DNA from: Syntrophobacterales bacterium
Lineage (GTDB): Bacteria; Desulfobacterota; Desulfobaccia; Desulfobaccales; 0-14-0-80-60-11
Direction: 5' to 3'
DNA: 49,235 bases
Assembly: GCA_023512475.1 (NCBI GenBank)
Contig: JAILZL010000021.1
Coordinates: forward strand, 1-49,235
The notes beneath the pieces are model-generated. The model did no database searches and was not told where the DNA came from. It worked only from the letters and a program-made list of their open reading frames with translations. A program made the position numbers and the translations under genes. This document shows positions 9,297-17,265 of the stretch, piece after piece. How positions within the stretch are numbered: the first letter of the stretch is position 1; each line of letters opens with the position of its first letter.

Positions 9297-9326
9297 TTGT
9301 CAGGAAAATTTGTCCTCCGCTAATAT
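9297..9326 (+). promoter_or_regulatory. Sigma-70-like promoter of the OFA transporter unit
   Basis: TTGTCA (9297-9302), an 18-base spacer and TAATAT (9321-9326). The predicted start near 9333 gives about 50 bases before the small ORF at 9383 and about 145 bases before the transporter. Confidence 0.5.
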
Positions 9327-9382
9327 GGAATTGGAGTACCACCCTTCCGAGGAAAGCCCGCCCCCCAGAAAGGAGGTGACGC

Positions 9383-9466
9383 ATGGCCGGAAGACCGGGG
9401 GAGAAATGGCGCTCAGATATAGCGATGGTTGCGTGGGCTTTTTGGCACTCAGTCCTTAGACAATGA
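9383..9466 (+). CDS. Tiny ORF (27 aa) just upstream of the OFA transporter
   Basis: A 27-residue reading frame starts with an ATG directly behind AAAGGAGGTGA, the strongest ribosome-binding site in this part of the window, and ends 10 bases before the transporter's ATG. It begins MAGRPGEKWRSD and continues with a short hydrophobic, tryptophan-rich stretch (IAMVAWAFWHSVL). Such a peptide could be a single-helix partner of the transporter or a translated leader that couples translation. No known family was recognised; spurious translation cannot be excluded. Support is the ideal Shine-Dalgarno, the tight spacing and the amphipathic hydrophobic segment. Confidence 0.45.
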   Translation: MAGRPGEKWRSDIAMVAWAFWHSVLRQ

Positions 9467-9476
9467 GGAGGGTTAC

Positions 9477-10760
9477 ATGGCGGACAAAGTCCCTGCCAAG
9501 GCGTGGGTGGTTACCTTTTCCGGAACCGCGGTCAACCTCTGTCTGGGTATTCTTTATGCCTGGAGCGTCTGGGCCAAGGCCCTGATCAACGAAAAGATGG
9601 TCGGTCAGCCCATGACCGGCATCAACGAGGGCTGGCATTATCTGAGCAACGCCCAGGCCTCCATGCCCTTTTCCATCTGCGTTCTTGTTTTCGCCTTATT
9701 CATGATTCCCGGGGGCCGTATTCAGGATAAATTCGGGCCCAAGGTGGGGGCCATCACCGGCGGTCTCTTCCTGGCGGTCGGCTGCATCATCTCCGGTCTG
9801 GCCAAGAGCTATGCCGGTCTGATCATCGGTTTCGGCATCCTGGGCGGCATCGGCATGGGCATCGGCTACGCCGCGCCCACTCCCGCGGCGTTGAAGTGGT
9901 TCGGCCCGCACAAGCGGGGTCTCATCGCCGGCCTGGTGGTGGGAGGTTACGGCGGCGCGGCCCTCTACATTTCGCCGTTGGCCAACTATCTCATCAAAAA
10001 CGGCATCACGTACAGCTTTGTGTGGTTGGGCATCTTCTTCGCCATCGTGGTGATCATCGCCGGGTCGCTCTTGGCCTGGCCGGAACCCGGCTATGTGCCG
10101 CCGGCGCCCCCGGTGAAGGTGGGCGCGGCTCCCGCGGCCCCGGTGGGCACTGCCATTGACTGGGCGCCCTCGGAGATCATCGGCACCTGGCAGTTCTATG
10201 CCCTGGTGCTCATGTTCATCGGCACCACCCAGTCCGGCCTGATGGTCATCGCCAACGCCGCCAAGCTGATGGCGGAGACCGCCAAGGCCAACCCGGAAGT
10301 GGCGGCCATGGCGTGGCTGCTGCCGTCCTTCGGCGGCGCGGTGAACGCCCTGGGCCGGGTGGGCACCGGTCTCTACTCCGACAAGATCGGCCGCTCCAAT
10401 GCGTATGCCCTGAACTGCATCGTCTCCGCCCTGTTCCTCTTCCTGACGCCCTTCATCATTGCGTCGGGGAACGTCTTCCTGCTCTTCCTCTCCCTGGGCA
10501 TCGCCTACTGGCAGTACGGCGGCGGTCTGGCCCTGATGCCCTCCTTCACCGCGGACTTCTTCGGGCCCAAGAACCTGGGGATGAACTACGGCCTGGTGTT
10601 CATCGGCTGGGGTCTCGGGTTCTTCATGGCCCGGATCGCCGGCACCATCCGGGACATCTATGGCTCCTTTGATTATGCCTTCTACCTCTCCGGTCTGGTG
10701 CTCATCATCGCGGTGATCATCAGCTGGGTGACCAAGCGGCCCATGCACGCCAAGGAATAA
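9477..10760 (+). CDS. MFS transporter, OFA (oxalate/formate antiporter-like) family
   Basis: 427 residues from the ATG at 9477, which has GAGGAGG 6 bases upstream. The protein is almost entirely hydrophobic with about 12 membrane helices. The N-terminus (LCLGILYAWSVW) is typical of the OFA branch of the major facilitator superfamily, as is the loop PGGRIQDKFGPK between helices 2 and 3. Charged linkers (KWFGPHKRGLIAGL, DKIGRSNAY) and the central hydrophilic stretch rich in Pro and Ala (~200-225) follow the family plan. OFA proteins exchange or import small carboxylates such as oxalate, formate and lactate; the substrate here is unknown. A promoter at 9297 and a 27-codon ORF precede it and paired hairpins follow, so it appears to be its own unit. 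Confidence 0.9.
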   Translation: MADKVPAKAWVVTFSGTAVNLCLGILYAWSVWAKALINEKMVGQPMTGINEGWHYLSNAQASMPFSICVLVFALFMIPGGRIQDKFGPKVGAITGGLFLAVGCIISGLAKSYAGLIIGFGILGGIGMGIGYAAPTPAALKWFGPHKRGLIAGLVVGGYGGAALYISPLANYLIKNGITYSFVWLGIFFAIVVIIAGSLLAWPEPGYVPPAPPVKVGAAPAAPVGTAIDWAPSEIIGTWQFYALVLMFIGTTQSGLMVIANAAKLMAETAKANPEVAAMAWLLPSFGGAVNALGRVGTGLYSDKIGRSNAYALNCIVSALFLFLTPFIIASGNVFLLFLSLGIAYWQYGGGLALMPSFTADFFGPKNLGMNYGLVFIGWGLGFFMARIAGTIRDIYGSFDYAFYLSGLVLIIAVIISWVTKRPMHAKE

Positions 10761-10770
10761 CCTTGTAACC

Positions 10771-10831
10771 CGGCCCGACCGCGGCTGGTCGGGCCGCCAT
10801 CCGGGAGGCAGGGCCTGCAGGCTCTGCCTCC
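10771..10831 (+). terminator. Two consecutive hairpins after the OFA transporter
   Basis: CGGCCCGACC (10771-10780) pairs perfectly with GGTCGGGCCG (10787-10796). GGAGGCAG (10804-10811) pairs with CTGCCTCC (10824-10831) around a palindromic CCTGCAGG. Only a weak T stretch (CGTCTGTTT) follows, so termination may be partial or Rho assisted. Confidence 0.6.
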
Positions 10832-10858
10832 TCGTCTGTTTCAGATACCGACGCGCTG

Positions 10859-11506
10859 ATGCCTGCCCACCCTTCCTGGCCGGTCCCGTACTTTCTGGAT
10901 CCCCGTACCCTGGCGCTGGACGCCCTCATCTCCTTTGTGCTGGCCATCCTCTTTGCGGTGCTGGTGAACGCCGAGGCCCAGGCCATGGCAGCCGCCCTGC
11001 TGGGGGACCGCCGCCCCGGAGCCAAGGACCGGCATCATTACATCGCCTTCCTGCATCTGGACGTATTGGGCACCCTGTGCTTTCTGGTGGGTGGCTTCGG
11101 CTGGGCCAAACCCCTGGATATTGACGCCACCCGGTTCCCCCGGCCCTTTCTCTATACCATCCTGGCCCGGGCTGCGGGCCCCGTGGCCAATGTGCTGTTG
11201 GCCAATATCGCCGCCAGCCTGGTGGCGTTGATGCGCTGGTTTGGCGCCACGCCTTTGGTCTTTGAGATGGTGGTGGGGGTGAATGTCACCATGGCGGTGT
11301 ACAATCTCCTGCCCCTGCCCCCCCTGGCCGCCGGGGAGGTGGCGGCCTTCCTGCTGCCGCCCCAGGCATCCTGGTTTCTCTCCCGTCTCGGCCCCTTCGC
11401 CCTCCTGGGGCTGGCCCTGCTGGACCGCCTCACGCCCGGGGGCCTGGTGAGCCCGTACCTCCACCCCCTGGTGCACTCCCTCTACCGCTATATCCTGGGC
11501 GGCTGA
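10859..11506 (+). CDS. Site-2-protease (M50)-like membrane protein lacking catalytic residues
   Basis: 215 residues with about five to six hydrophobic segments. The order of features follows the small bacterial M50 proteases. A membrane helix is followed at the metalloprotease site by NAEAQ (~40-44) and then LLGD, where active members read HExxH...LLGD. Next comes the conserved GWAKPLDID segment, and finally NLLPLPPLAAGE where active enzymes have NLxPxxPLDG. Both zinc-binding histidines, the catalytic glutamate and the third ligand aspartate are therefore missing. The overall architecture is intact and the frame is open, so it looks like a pseudoprotease with a binding or regulatory role rather than a decayed gene. 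No clear ribosome-binding site precedes the ATG. Hairpins separate it from the OFA gene, and no partner is evident. Confidence 0.72.
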   Translation: MPAHPSWPVPYFLDPRTLALDALISFVLAILFAVLVNAEAQAMAAALLGDRRPGAKDRHHYIAFLHLDVLGTLCFLVGGFGWAKPLDIDATRFPRPFLYTILARAAGPVANVLLANIAASLVALMRWFGATPLVFEMVVGVNVTMAVYNLLPLPPLAAGEVAAFLLPPQASWFLSRLGPFALLGLALLDRLTPGGLVSPYLHPLVHSLYRYILGG

Positions 11507-11522
11507 GCCCCGGATTTTTTCC

Positions 11523-11551
11523 TTGCCCCCAAAGAGGGAAGGCGGTATAAA
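11523..11551 (+). promoter_or_regulatory. Possible promoter after the M50-like gene, reading toward rfbB
   Basis: TTGCCC (11523-11528), a 17-base spacer and TATAAA (11546-11551). It would start an RNA near 11558 with a leader of about 550 nt before rfbB. The first 100 nt can fold (GCGAG with CTCGC; GGTG with CACC), but no known riboswitch was recognised. Confidence 0.4.
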
Positions 11552-11644
11552 GGGGAAGCGATGCGAGTTCCACCGTAAAGCTCGCCCGAACAGGCCGGCG
11601 CGAGGGTAAGGGTGGATCCCTGCAGAAGTGGCCCGACCGGGTGA

Positions 11645-11791
11645 CAGCCTGACACCTTCCTGCCCCAGCTCTGCAAACCAAAAGGTTACTTTCTTGGTCT
11701 AAGAGATTACAACCAGGTTAAAGTTTACCGCCTGAATGTCGTTAAGGAGATGGAAGGCGGCCGGAGAATTGTGACTGAGAAAGGCGTGTAA
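11645..11791 (+). other. Coding-like remnant without start codon
   Basis: Between a TGA at 11642 and a TAA at 11789 one frame reads 48 sense codons with a protein-like composition, for example KPKGYFLGLRDYNQVKVYR then VVKEMEGGRRIVTEKG. It has no ATG, GTG or TTG near its 5' end. Codon use is AT-richer than the neighbours. It may be the 3' end of a decayed gene; chance cannot be excluded. No family recognised. Confidence 0.3.
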
Positions 11792-11796
11792 GGAGT

Positions 11797-11878
11797 ATAC
11801 ATTCCCGGCGGGGAGGGGGTCCCGGACAACGCCTGGTGCACCGGCGAGCCGGGGATCATACATTCCCGGCGGGGAGGG
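11797..11878 (+). repeat. 21-bp direct repeat, two copies 61 bp apart
   Basis: The same 21 bases, beginning ATACATTCCCGG, occur at 11797-11817 and 11858-11878, followed by similar GGTCCCGG tails. Both lie in the non-coding leader of rfbB. Purpose unknown. Confidence 0.8.
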
Positions 11879-11932
11879 TCCCGGCCGGGAGGACAGGGAA
11901 GCGCAACCGGACCGGGGAGGGGTGGTGAAGCA

Positions 11933-12087
11933 GTCATCCCCCGCCCTGGAGGACGACAGGCGGGGCGGGTCTGCTGGCCTGCCGCGTCGGCGTCATCCCC
12001 CGCCCTGGAGGACGAGGGAGCTCAGGCCGCGGGGATGGGGTGACCCGGCGCCGGCGGGTCCATCCTTCCGGCCTGAAGGACGAGGGA
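11933..12087 (+). repeat. 24-bp direct repeat, two exact copies and one diverged copy
   Basis: GTCATCCCCCGCCCTGGAGG plus ACGA occurs at 11933-11956 and again at 11992-12015. A diverged third unit at 12058-12087 keeps GTC-CATCC...GGACGAGGGA. Spacing is 59 and 66 bp. Each unit can pair with G-rich sequence just after it, giving a chain of hairpins ending 25 bases before the rfbB start. Two or three units with unrelated spacers do not make a CRISPR array. Confidence 0.75.
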
Positions 12088-12112
12088 CCGCGGGCAGCGG
12101 GGGAGGAAGCGC

Positions 12113-13177
12113 GTGACCACGGTGTTGGTGACCGGCGGGGCGGGATTTATCGGCGCCAACTTTCTGCATTTCCTGCGCCGGGAGCGCCCCCGGTGGCACC
12201 TGATCAACTTCGACCTCCTCACCTACGCCGGCAACCCGGAGAATCTGGCCGACCTGGCGGGCGATCCCCACTACACCTTCATCCGGGGCGATGTGGCGGA
12301 CTGGGAGGCGGTGACCCGGGTCTTCAGCCGCCATGACATTGACCTGGTGGTGCACTTTGCCGCCGAGACCCACGTGGACCGCTCCATCCTGGATCCGGCC
12401 GTGTTTGTGCGCACCAATGTGGTGGGCACCGGCCACCTGCTGGAGGCGGCCCGCCGGACCTGGGGCCCTGAGGCCCGGGCCCGGGGACGGCGTTTTCTGC
12501 AGATCAGCACCGACGAGGTCTTCGGCTCCCTGGGAAGCCACGATCCGCCGGTAAGGGAGACCGCCCCGTACGCCCCCTCCAGCCCCTATTCCGCCTCCAA
12601 GGCCGGGGCCGACTGGCTGGCCCGGGCCTACGGCCGCACCTACGGCCTGCCGGTGCTCCTGACGCACTGCTCCAACAACTACGGCCCCTACCAGTTCCCG
12701 GAAAAGCTCATCCCCTTTGCCCTCTGCCAGGCCCTGGAAGGCAAACCGGTGCCCATCTACGGCACCGGCGGCAATATCCGGGACTGGATCTACGTGGAGG
12801 ATCACTGCCGGGGGCTGTTGGCCGTCCTGGAAGGGGGAGAGCCCGGCGAGAGCTACAATCTGGGGGGCGAGCAGGAGATCTCCAATCTGGAGCTGGTGCG
12901 CCTGCTCCTGGCGGAACTGGTGGCACAACGCCCCGACCTGGGGCCCCGGGACCACCTCATCACCTTCGTCCCGGATCGGCCGGGCCATGACTGGCGCTAT
13001 GCCCTGGATCTGACCAAGGTGCGCACCACCCTGGGCTGGCAGCCCCAGGTGAGCCTGAAGGAAGGTCTGCGCCGCACGGTGGCGTGGTATCTGAGCCATC
13101 CCGGGTGGCTGGAGCGGGTGCGCACCGGGGAATACCGTCACTTTCTGCAACGCCAATATGGAGGAGTGGCCGGATGA
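12113..13177 (+). CDS. rfbB: dTDP-glucose 4,6-dehydratase
   Basis: 354 residues, an extended short-chain dehydrogenase of the family's normal length. It starts with a GTG; GGGAGGAAGC lies just upstream. The NAD-binding loop is VTGGAGFIGANF. The dehydratase signature STDEVFGSLG and the catalytic YSASK (Tyr and Lys) are present, as is HCSNNYGPYQFPEKLIPF. It converts dTDP-glucose to dTDP-4-keto-6-deoxyglucose, the precursor of rhamnose and other deoxysugars of surface polysaccharides. rfbA, rfbC and rfbD are not adjacent. Its stop codon overlaps the start of a histidine kinase gene (ATGA), so the two are probably translationally coupled, an unusual pairing. The repeat-rich leader upstream may affect expression. 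Confidence 0.95.
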   Translation: MTTVLVTGGAGFIGANFLHFLRRERPRWHLINFDLLTYAGNPENLADLAGDPHYTFIRGDVADWEAVTRVFSRHDIDLVVHFAAETHVDRSILDPAVFVRTNVVGTGHLLEAARRTWGPEARARGRRFLQISTDEVFGSLGSHDPPVRETAPYAPSSPYSASKAGADWLARAYGRTYGLPVLLTHCSNNYGPYQFPEKLIPFALCQALEGKPVPIYGTGGNIRDWIYVEDHCRGLLAVLEGGEPGESYNLGGEQEISNLELVRLLLAELVAQRPDLGPRDHLITFVPDRPGHDWRYALDLTKVRTTLGWQPQVSLKEGLRRTVAWYLSHPGWLERVRTGEYRHFLQRQYGGVAG

Positions 13178-15323
13178 GGATGCCGCGGGAAGAGGAACCG
13201 GCGCCGGCGGCGGTGCCCCCGAAGCAGGGTGAGCCCGGCCCGGGTGCCCCAGGCCACGGCGTCTCCCCCCGTCCCCAGGAGCCGCGCGAGCGCCCGTGGA
13301 TCCTGGTGGTGGATGACGATCCCACTTTGGGAAGCTGGTCCGGGATCTCCTCTCCCGGACCTATCTGGTGGATATCGCCACCCACCCCCGGGAGGCCCGG
13401 GAGAAGCTTCGGACCCGCGCCTATGATGCGGTGCTCACCGACATGGTGATGCCGGACATGAGCGGCCTGGAGCTGGTGAAGTTCGTCCAGCTGCACCACC
13501 CCGACACCCCCGTCATCGTCTTCACCGGATTTGCCAACTTCAAGGATGCGGTGACCGCGGTCAAGCTGGGGGCCTTCGATTACCTCAGCAAGCCGGTCCA
13601 GGGGGAGATGCTGCTGCATGTCCTCACCCGGGCCCTGGAGTTCCGGCGCCTCAAGCGGCTGGAGGAGGAGATGGAGGTCCTCCTGGCCGGGGCCGAGGCG
13701 TTGGGCTGGCAGAGCCTGGAGCTGCTGGCCGAGACCCCGGAGGCCGCGCTCCTGGCGTCCCTGCGGGAGGCCTGCCGCCAGGAGAAGGACCTGTCCCAGG
13801 CTGCGGAGCGGGTGCTGGAAGCGGCGGAGCATCTCCTGGGCGCCACCCGGAGCTCCGTGTTCCTGTACCAGCCCGGCGAACGGCAGTTCATCGGCGTGGC
13901 CGCCCGGGGACCGGAGGCCGAGGCCCGACGGCGGGCGGTGGTGCCTCTGGGCGAGGGGGTTATGGGGCAGGTGGCGGTCAGCCAGCGCCCTTTGCTGGTG
14001 CGGGATGTGGCCCTGGCCACCGGCTTGGCCCCCGGGCGTTATTCCTACCGGGGCACCAGTTTCCTCATCCTGCCGGTGAAGAGCAGCCGCCTGTGGGGGG
14101 TGCTCAATGTCACCGACCGCCGGGACAACACCCCCTTCCAGGCCCGGGAGCTTTTCCTGGGCTGGCTCCTGGCCCGGCTGCTGGCGGAATATCTGGAAAG
14201 CCGCCAGCCGGTCACCCCCGCGCCGGAGGCCGAACCCCTGGTCCGCTCCCTGCTTCAGGAGCACTTGCCCCTGGGGCTGGCCCTGGTGGACCGGGAGCTC
14301 AGGATTGTCCTGGCCAACCGCACCCTCTCCCGGCTGGCGCGGGCCCCCGCCGAGGACCTGATCGGGGCCTCCCTGCCCGCCAGTCTGGGGTTGTCTCCCG
14401 GGGACCAGGAGGCCGTGGCCCAGGCCTTGCGGGACCTCTTCCGGGACGGGGAACCCCGGGAATTCCCCATTCTCAAGAGCCACCGTCCCGGATCCTCGCC
14501 CGGCTACCTGGGACTGAAGCTACTGCCATCGCTGGCCGCCCCAGGGGAACAGCCGGCCTTGGTGGTGGTGGAAGATGTCAGTGAAGTGGAGCAACTCCGG
14601 CAACGCCTGCATCTCTATGAGCATCTGGCCATCATGGGCAAGCTCAGCCTGTGCGTGGCCCATGAGCTGAACAACCCCCTGGACGGCATCCGGCGTTACA
14701 TCTCCCTGGCCCAACGCAAAAAGGACCAGCCCGAGGAGGTGGAGTGCTACCTCACCGAGGCGCTGAAGGGCCTCCAGAAGATGTCCCTCACCATCCGCTC
14801 GCTGCTGTCCTCGGCCAACCCCCTGAAGGCGCCTCGGACCGCCGACAACCTGCTCAATCTCCTGCAGGAGGCGGTGAAGATCATGATGTTCCAAGCCAGC
14901 GACCACCGGGTGCAGGTGGATTTTCACCCCTCCCCGGAGCTCAAGGCGGTGGCGGTGGAAGGCGACCTCTACCACGTGTTCATCAACCTCATCAAAAATG
15001 CCTTGCAGGCCATGCCCCAGGGGGGCAGGCTCCTGATCCAGGGCGGCCTCACCCCCCAGGGGGTGGAGATCTCCTTCAAGGACACAGGCCCCGGCCTGCG
15101 GCCGGAGGAAGTGGAACAGATCTTCCAGCCTTTCTACTCCACCAAGGAAGGGGGCGAGGGCCTGGGTCTGGGATTGCCCATCTGCCGGAAGATCCTGGAG
15201 CGCTATCACGGGACGCTCCTCGTGGAGAGCGAACCGGGGGCCGGCACCTGCGTGCGGATCCTCCTGCCGCAGCCATCAACGGGAGGACAGGGTGTCAAAG
15301 AGCAAGATCCTCGTCGTGGATGA
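13174..15323 (+). CDS. Hybrid REC-GAF-PAS sensor histidine kinase, disrupted by a one-base frameshift near 13326
   Basis: Starting from the ATG at 13174 (overlapping the rfbB stop) the frame reads a Pro/Glu-rich tail and then PWILVVDDDPT, the start of a receiver domain. After codon 51 the same domain continues only in another frame as FGKLVRDLLSRTYLVDIATH and DAVLTDMVMP. Restoring one base between 13325 and 13326 gives a 716-residue protein. Its parts are receiver (~42-165, phosphoacceptor Asp ~90), a GAF domain (~195-335), a PAS-like region (~350-470), a HisKA box VAHELNNPLDGI (His ~497), and an ATPase domain with NLIKNALQAM, DTGPGL and GLGLGLPICRK. It is soluble. As it stands only the part after 13368 has a start codon (an in-frame GTG) and lacks the acidic pocket. 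The next gene, an NtrC-type regulator, overlaps its end by 32 bases and is the likely partner. Confidence 0.85.
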
Positions 15324-16824
15324 TGATCCCCTGGTCTGCGAATCCTTAAAGGAGCTGCTCCTGCTGGAGGGGTATGCGGTGGATACCGCCCCGGACGGCG
15401 AGGCGGCGGTGACCAGGGTCAAGGCGGATCACTTCCACCTCATCATCTCCGACATCCAGATGCCGGGGCTCAACGGCATGGAGCTCCTGAAAGAGCTGAA
15501 GGGGGTGGAACCCGACGCCCCGGTGATCTTTATCACCGGTCACGGCCACATTGACGGCGCGGTGGAGGCCATCAAACAGGGGGCGTACGACTATGTCACC
15601 AAGCCCATCGACGACGTCCGCCTCAAGCTCACCATCCAGCGGGCCCTGGAGCAGCGACACCTGCTGAAGTCCCTTAAGGATCTGAAAAAGCGCCTCAAAC
15701 CCTGGGACGTGCAAACCACCATCACCTTCCGGGACCCCAAGATGACCCAGCTTCTGGAGCTGGCCCACACCATCGCCGGCACCCAAGCCACGGTGCTCAT
15801 CACCGGGGAATCCGGCACCGGCAAGACCCTTTTGGCCCAATACATCCACGAACACTCGGACCGCAAGAACCAGCCCTTTATCAAGATCAGCTGCGGCGCC
15901 CTCTCCGAAACCCTTCTGGAGAGCGAGCTTTTCGGCCATGTGAAGGGGGCCTTCACCGGCGCCCTGCGGGACAAGAAGGGCAAATTCGAGGAGGCCCACG
16001 GCGGCACCATCTTTCTGGACGACATCAACACCGCCTCCCCCTCCCTGCAGACCAAACTGCTCCGGGTCCTGCAGGAAAAGTGCCTCCAGCGGGTGGGGGG
16101 CAACACGGACATTCAGGTGGATGTGCGCATCATCTGCGCCACCAACACCTCCCTGCAGGAGGAGGTGGCCCAGAAAAAATTCCGGGAGGACCTCTACTAC
16201 CGGGTCAACGTGGTGGGGCTCCACATCCCGCCGTTGCGGGAGCGCCTGGGAGACATCGCCCCCCTGGCGGAGCACTTCATCAAACGCTTCAACCTGCTGC
16301 ACCGCCGCCGCATCAAGGGGCTGGCCCGCAGCGCCCTGCAGATCCTGCTGCGGCATCCGTGGCCGGGGAATGTGCGGGAGCTGGAAAACGTCATGGAGCA
16401 GGCGGTGATTCTGAGCCGGGGGGAGTACGTGGTGCCGGAGAGCCTGCCCCTCTATCTGCGGGACAAGGCCCTGCCCCCCCTGCCCGAGACGGAAAACCTC
16501 ACCCTGGAGGAAGCCCTGGCCCTGGCCGAGCGCCAGATCCTCCAGGAGACCCTGGAGCGCTGCCAGTGGAACCGGCAGGAGGCCGCCAAAACTCTGGGTA
16601 TCAGCCGCACCACCCTGTTCAACAAGATGCGCCGCTTCCAGCTCTTCGGCCGCCGCACCCGGGGACGGCCCCGCCCCGGAGATAACCGAAGAAGCCGCTC
16701 AGGCCTTCGGCCGCCGCACCCGGGGACGGCCCTCCCTGTCCCAGGAAAGCCTCCCCTCCTAAGCCACCCCAGGAAGTCAGGGGGCCATAACCACAGTTCT
16801 GAGAGGGGGAAACGGGCAGGATGA
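15292..16824 (+). CDS. Sigma-54-dependent response regulator (NtrC family), altered C-terminus
   Basis: 510 residues from a GTG preceded by GGGAGGACAGG. Receiver domain at 1-120 (VVDDD, phosphoacceptor Asp54 in LIISDIQMPG, Lys in VTKPID). AAA+ domain at ~140-385 with Walker A GESGTGKT, the sigma-54 contact loop GAFTGA, Walker B GTIFLDDI and the LRHPWPGNVRELENVM segment. A Fis-type helix-turn-helix (WNRQEAAKTLGISRTTLFNK) ends near residue 440. It activates sigma-54 RNA polymerase after phosphorylation, probably by the kinase encoded just upstream. The C-terminal ~65 residues after FGRRTRG are low-complexity and family-atypical. They arise after a 27-bp repeat at 16645/16706; the second copy, read in the first copy's frame, would end the protein after about 11 more codons. 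Targets unknown. Confidence 0.93.
   Translation: MSKSKILVVDDDPLVCESLKELLLLEGYAVDTAPDGEAAVTRVKADHFHLIISDIQMPGLNGMELLKELKGVEPDAPVIFITGHGHIDGAVEAIKQGAYDYVTKPIDDVRLKLTIQRALEQRHLLKSLKDLKKRLKPWDVQTTITFRDPKMTQLLELAHTIAGTQATVLITGESGTGKTLLAQYIHEHSDRKNQPFIKISCGALSETLLESELFGHVKGAFTGALRDKKGKFEEAHGGTIFLDDINTASPSLQTKLLRVLQEKCLQRVGGNTDIQVDVRIICATNTSLQEEVAQKKFREDLYYRVNVVGLHIPPLRERLGDIAPLAEHFIKRFNLLHRRRIKGLARSALQILLRHPWPGNVRELENVMEQAVILSRGEYVVPESLPLYLRDKALPPLPETENLTLEEALALAERQILQETLERCQWNRQEAAKTLGISRTTLFNKMRRFQLFGRRTRGRPRPGDNRRSRSGLRPPHPGTALPVPGKPPLLSHPRKSGGHNHSSERGKRAG
16645..16732 (+). repeat. 27-bp direct repeat 61 bp apart at the 3' end of the regulator gene
   Basis: The 27 bases beginning TTCGGCCGCCGCACCC occur at 16645-16671 and 16706-16732, separated by 34 unique bases. 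The 61-bp offset is not a multiple of three, so the second copy is read in another frame. It appears to have shifted and lengthened the end of the regulator gene. Confidence 0.85.
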
Positions 16825-16900
16825 GCCGGGCGGGTCAGGGGGGGGGAACCGCACTTCTGAAGGTGAGGGCACGGGGGAGGGAAAAGGGTTTCCGGTAGGC

Positions 16901-16961
16901 GCCCCGCCTTCATGCCCGGCTGGGACGGGGATAGGGTGACCTCCCCGGCATGAAGCAGGGC
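16901..16961. terminator. Inverted repeat between convergent genes (possible bidirectional terminator)
   Basis: GCCCCGCCTTCATGCC (16901-16916) is nearly the reverse complement of GGCATGAAGCAGGGC (16947-16961), with about 30 bases between. It lies between a plus-strand regulator gene and the end of the minus-strand Hdr operon. There is no T-tract, so the termination role is a guess. Confidence 0.4.
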
Positions 16962-16989
16962 GGCCCTAACAGGCGGTGGAAAAACACCC

Positions 16990-17115
16990 TCCCGGAAATC
17001 TGGCAGTATGAGGCCGCCTGGTTCTGCCGGTTTGGCGAAGCCACGTCCCCCATATGGGGTTGGAGGAGGGGGTTTAGGGGAAGGGCAGGGGTCTGGGACC
17101 CCTAGTCCCTCCCCC
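16990..17115 (-). repeat. Dispersed intergenic repeat, copy D (minus orientation)
   Basis: Read on the minus strand this stretch follows the same order as the copies at 40872 and 41047: a GC hairpin around AGGGGTC/GACCCCT, a C-rich run with CCAACCCC, GGCTTCGCCAAACC, GGCCTCAT and a final CCAGATTTCCGG. It is more diverged than those copies. It fills part of the convergent intergenic region; nothing else was recognised in 16825-17265. Confidence 0.6.
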
Positions 17116-17265
17116 GGGCCTCCGGGGGCTTTTCCATAGGCGCCGGTTGTGCCCCAGGCCCCATCGCCTCCGGCCAGGGGCGGCGGAGGGTGCGGCCGCC
17201 ACCTCAGGCCCTTTTCCGTAGGTCGCAGGGATGGCCCTGCTTCCCCGAGCCCGCCGGGGGCCCCT

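Noticed and set aside
9455-9475. Sigma-54 element before the OFA transporter
   Set aside because: TTGGCAC is present but no GC follows at the required distance.
11797-12087. Possible CRISPR array
   Set aside because: Only two or three copies of two different repeats, with uneven GC-rich spacers and no cas genes.
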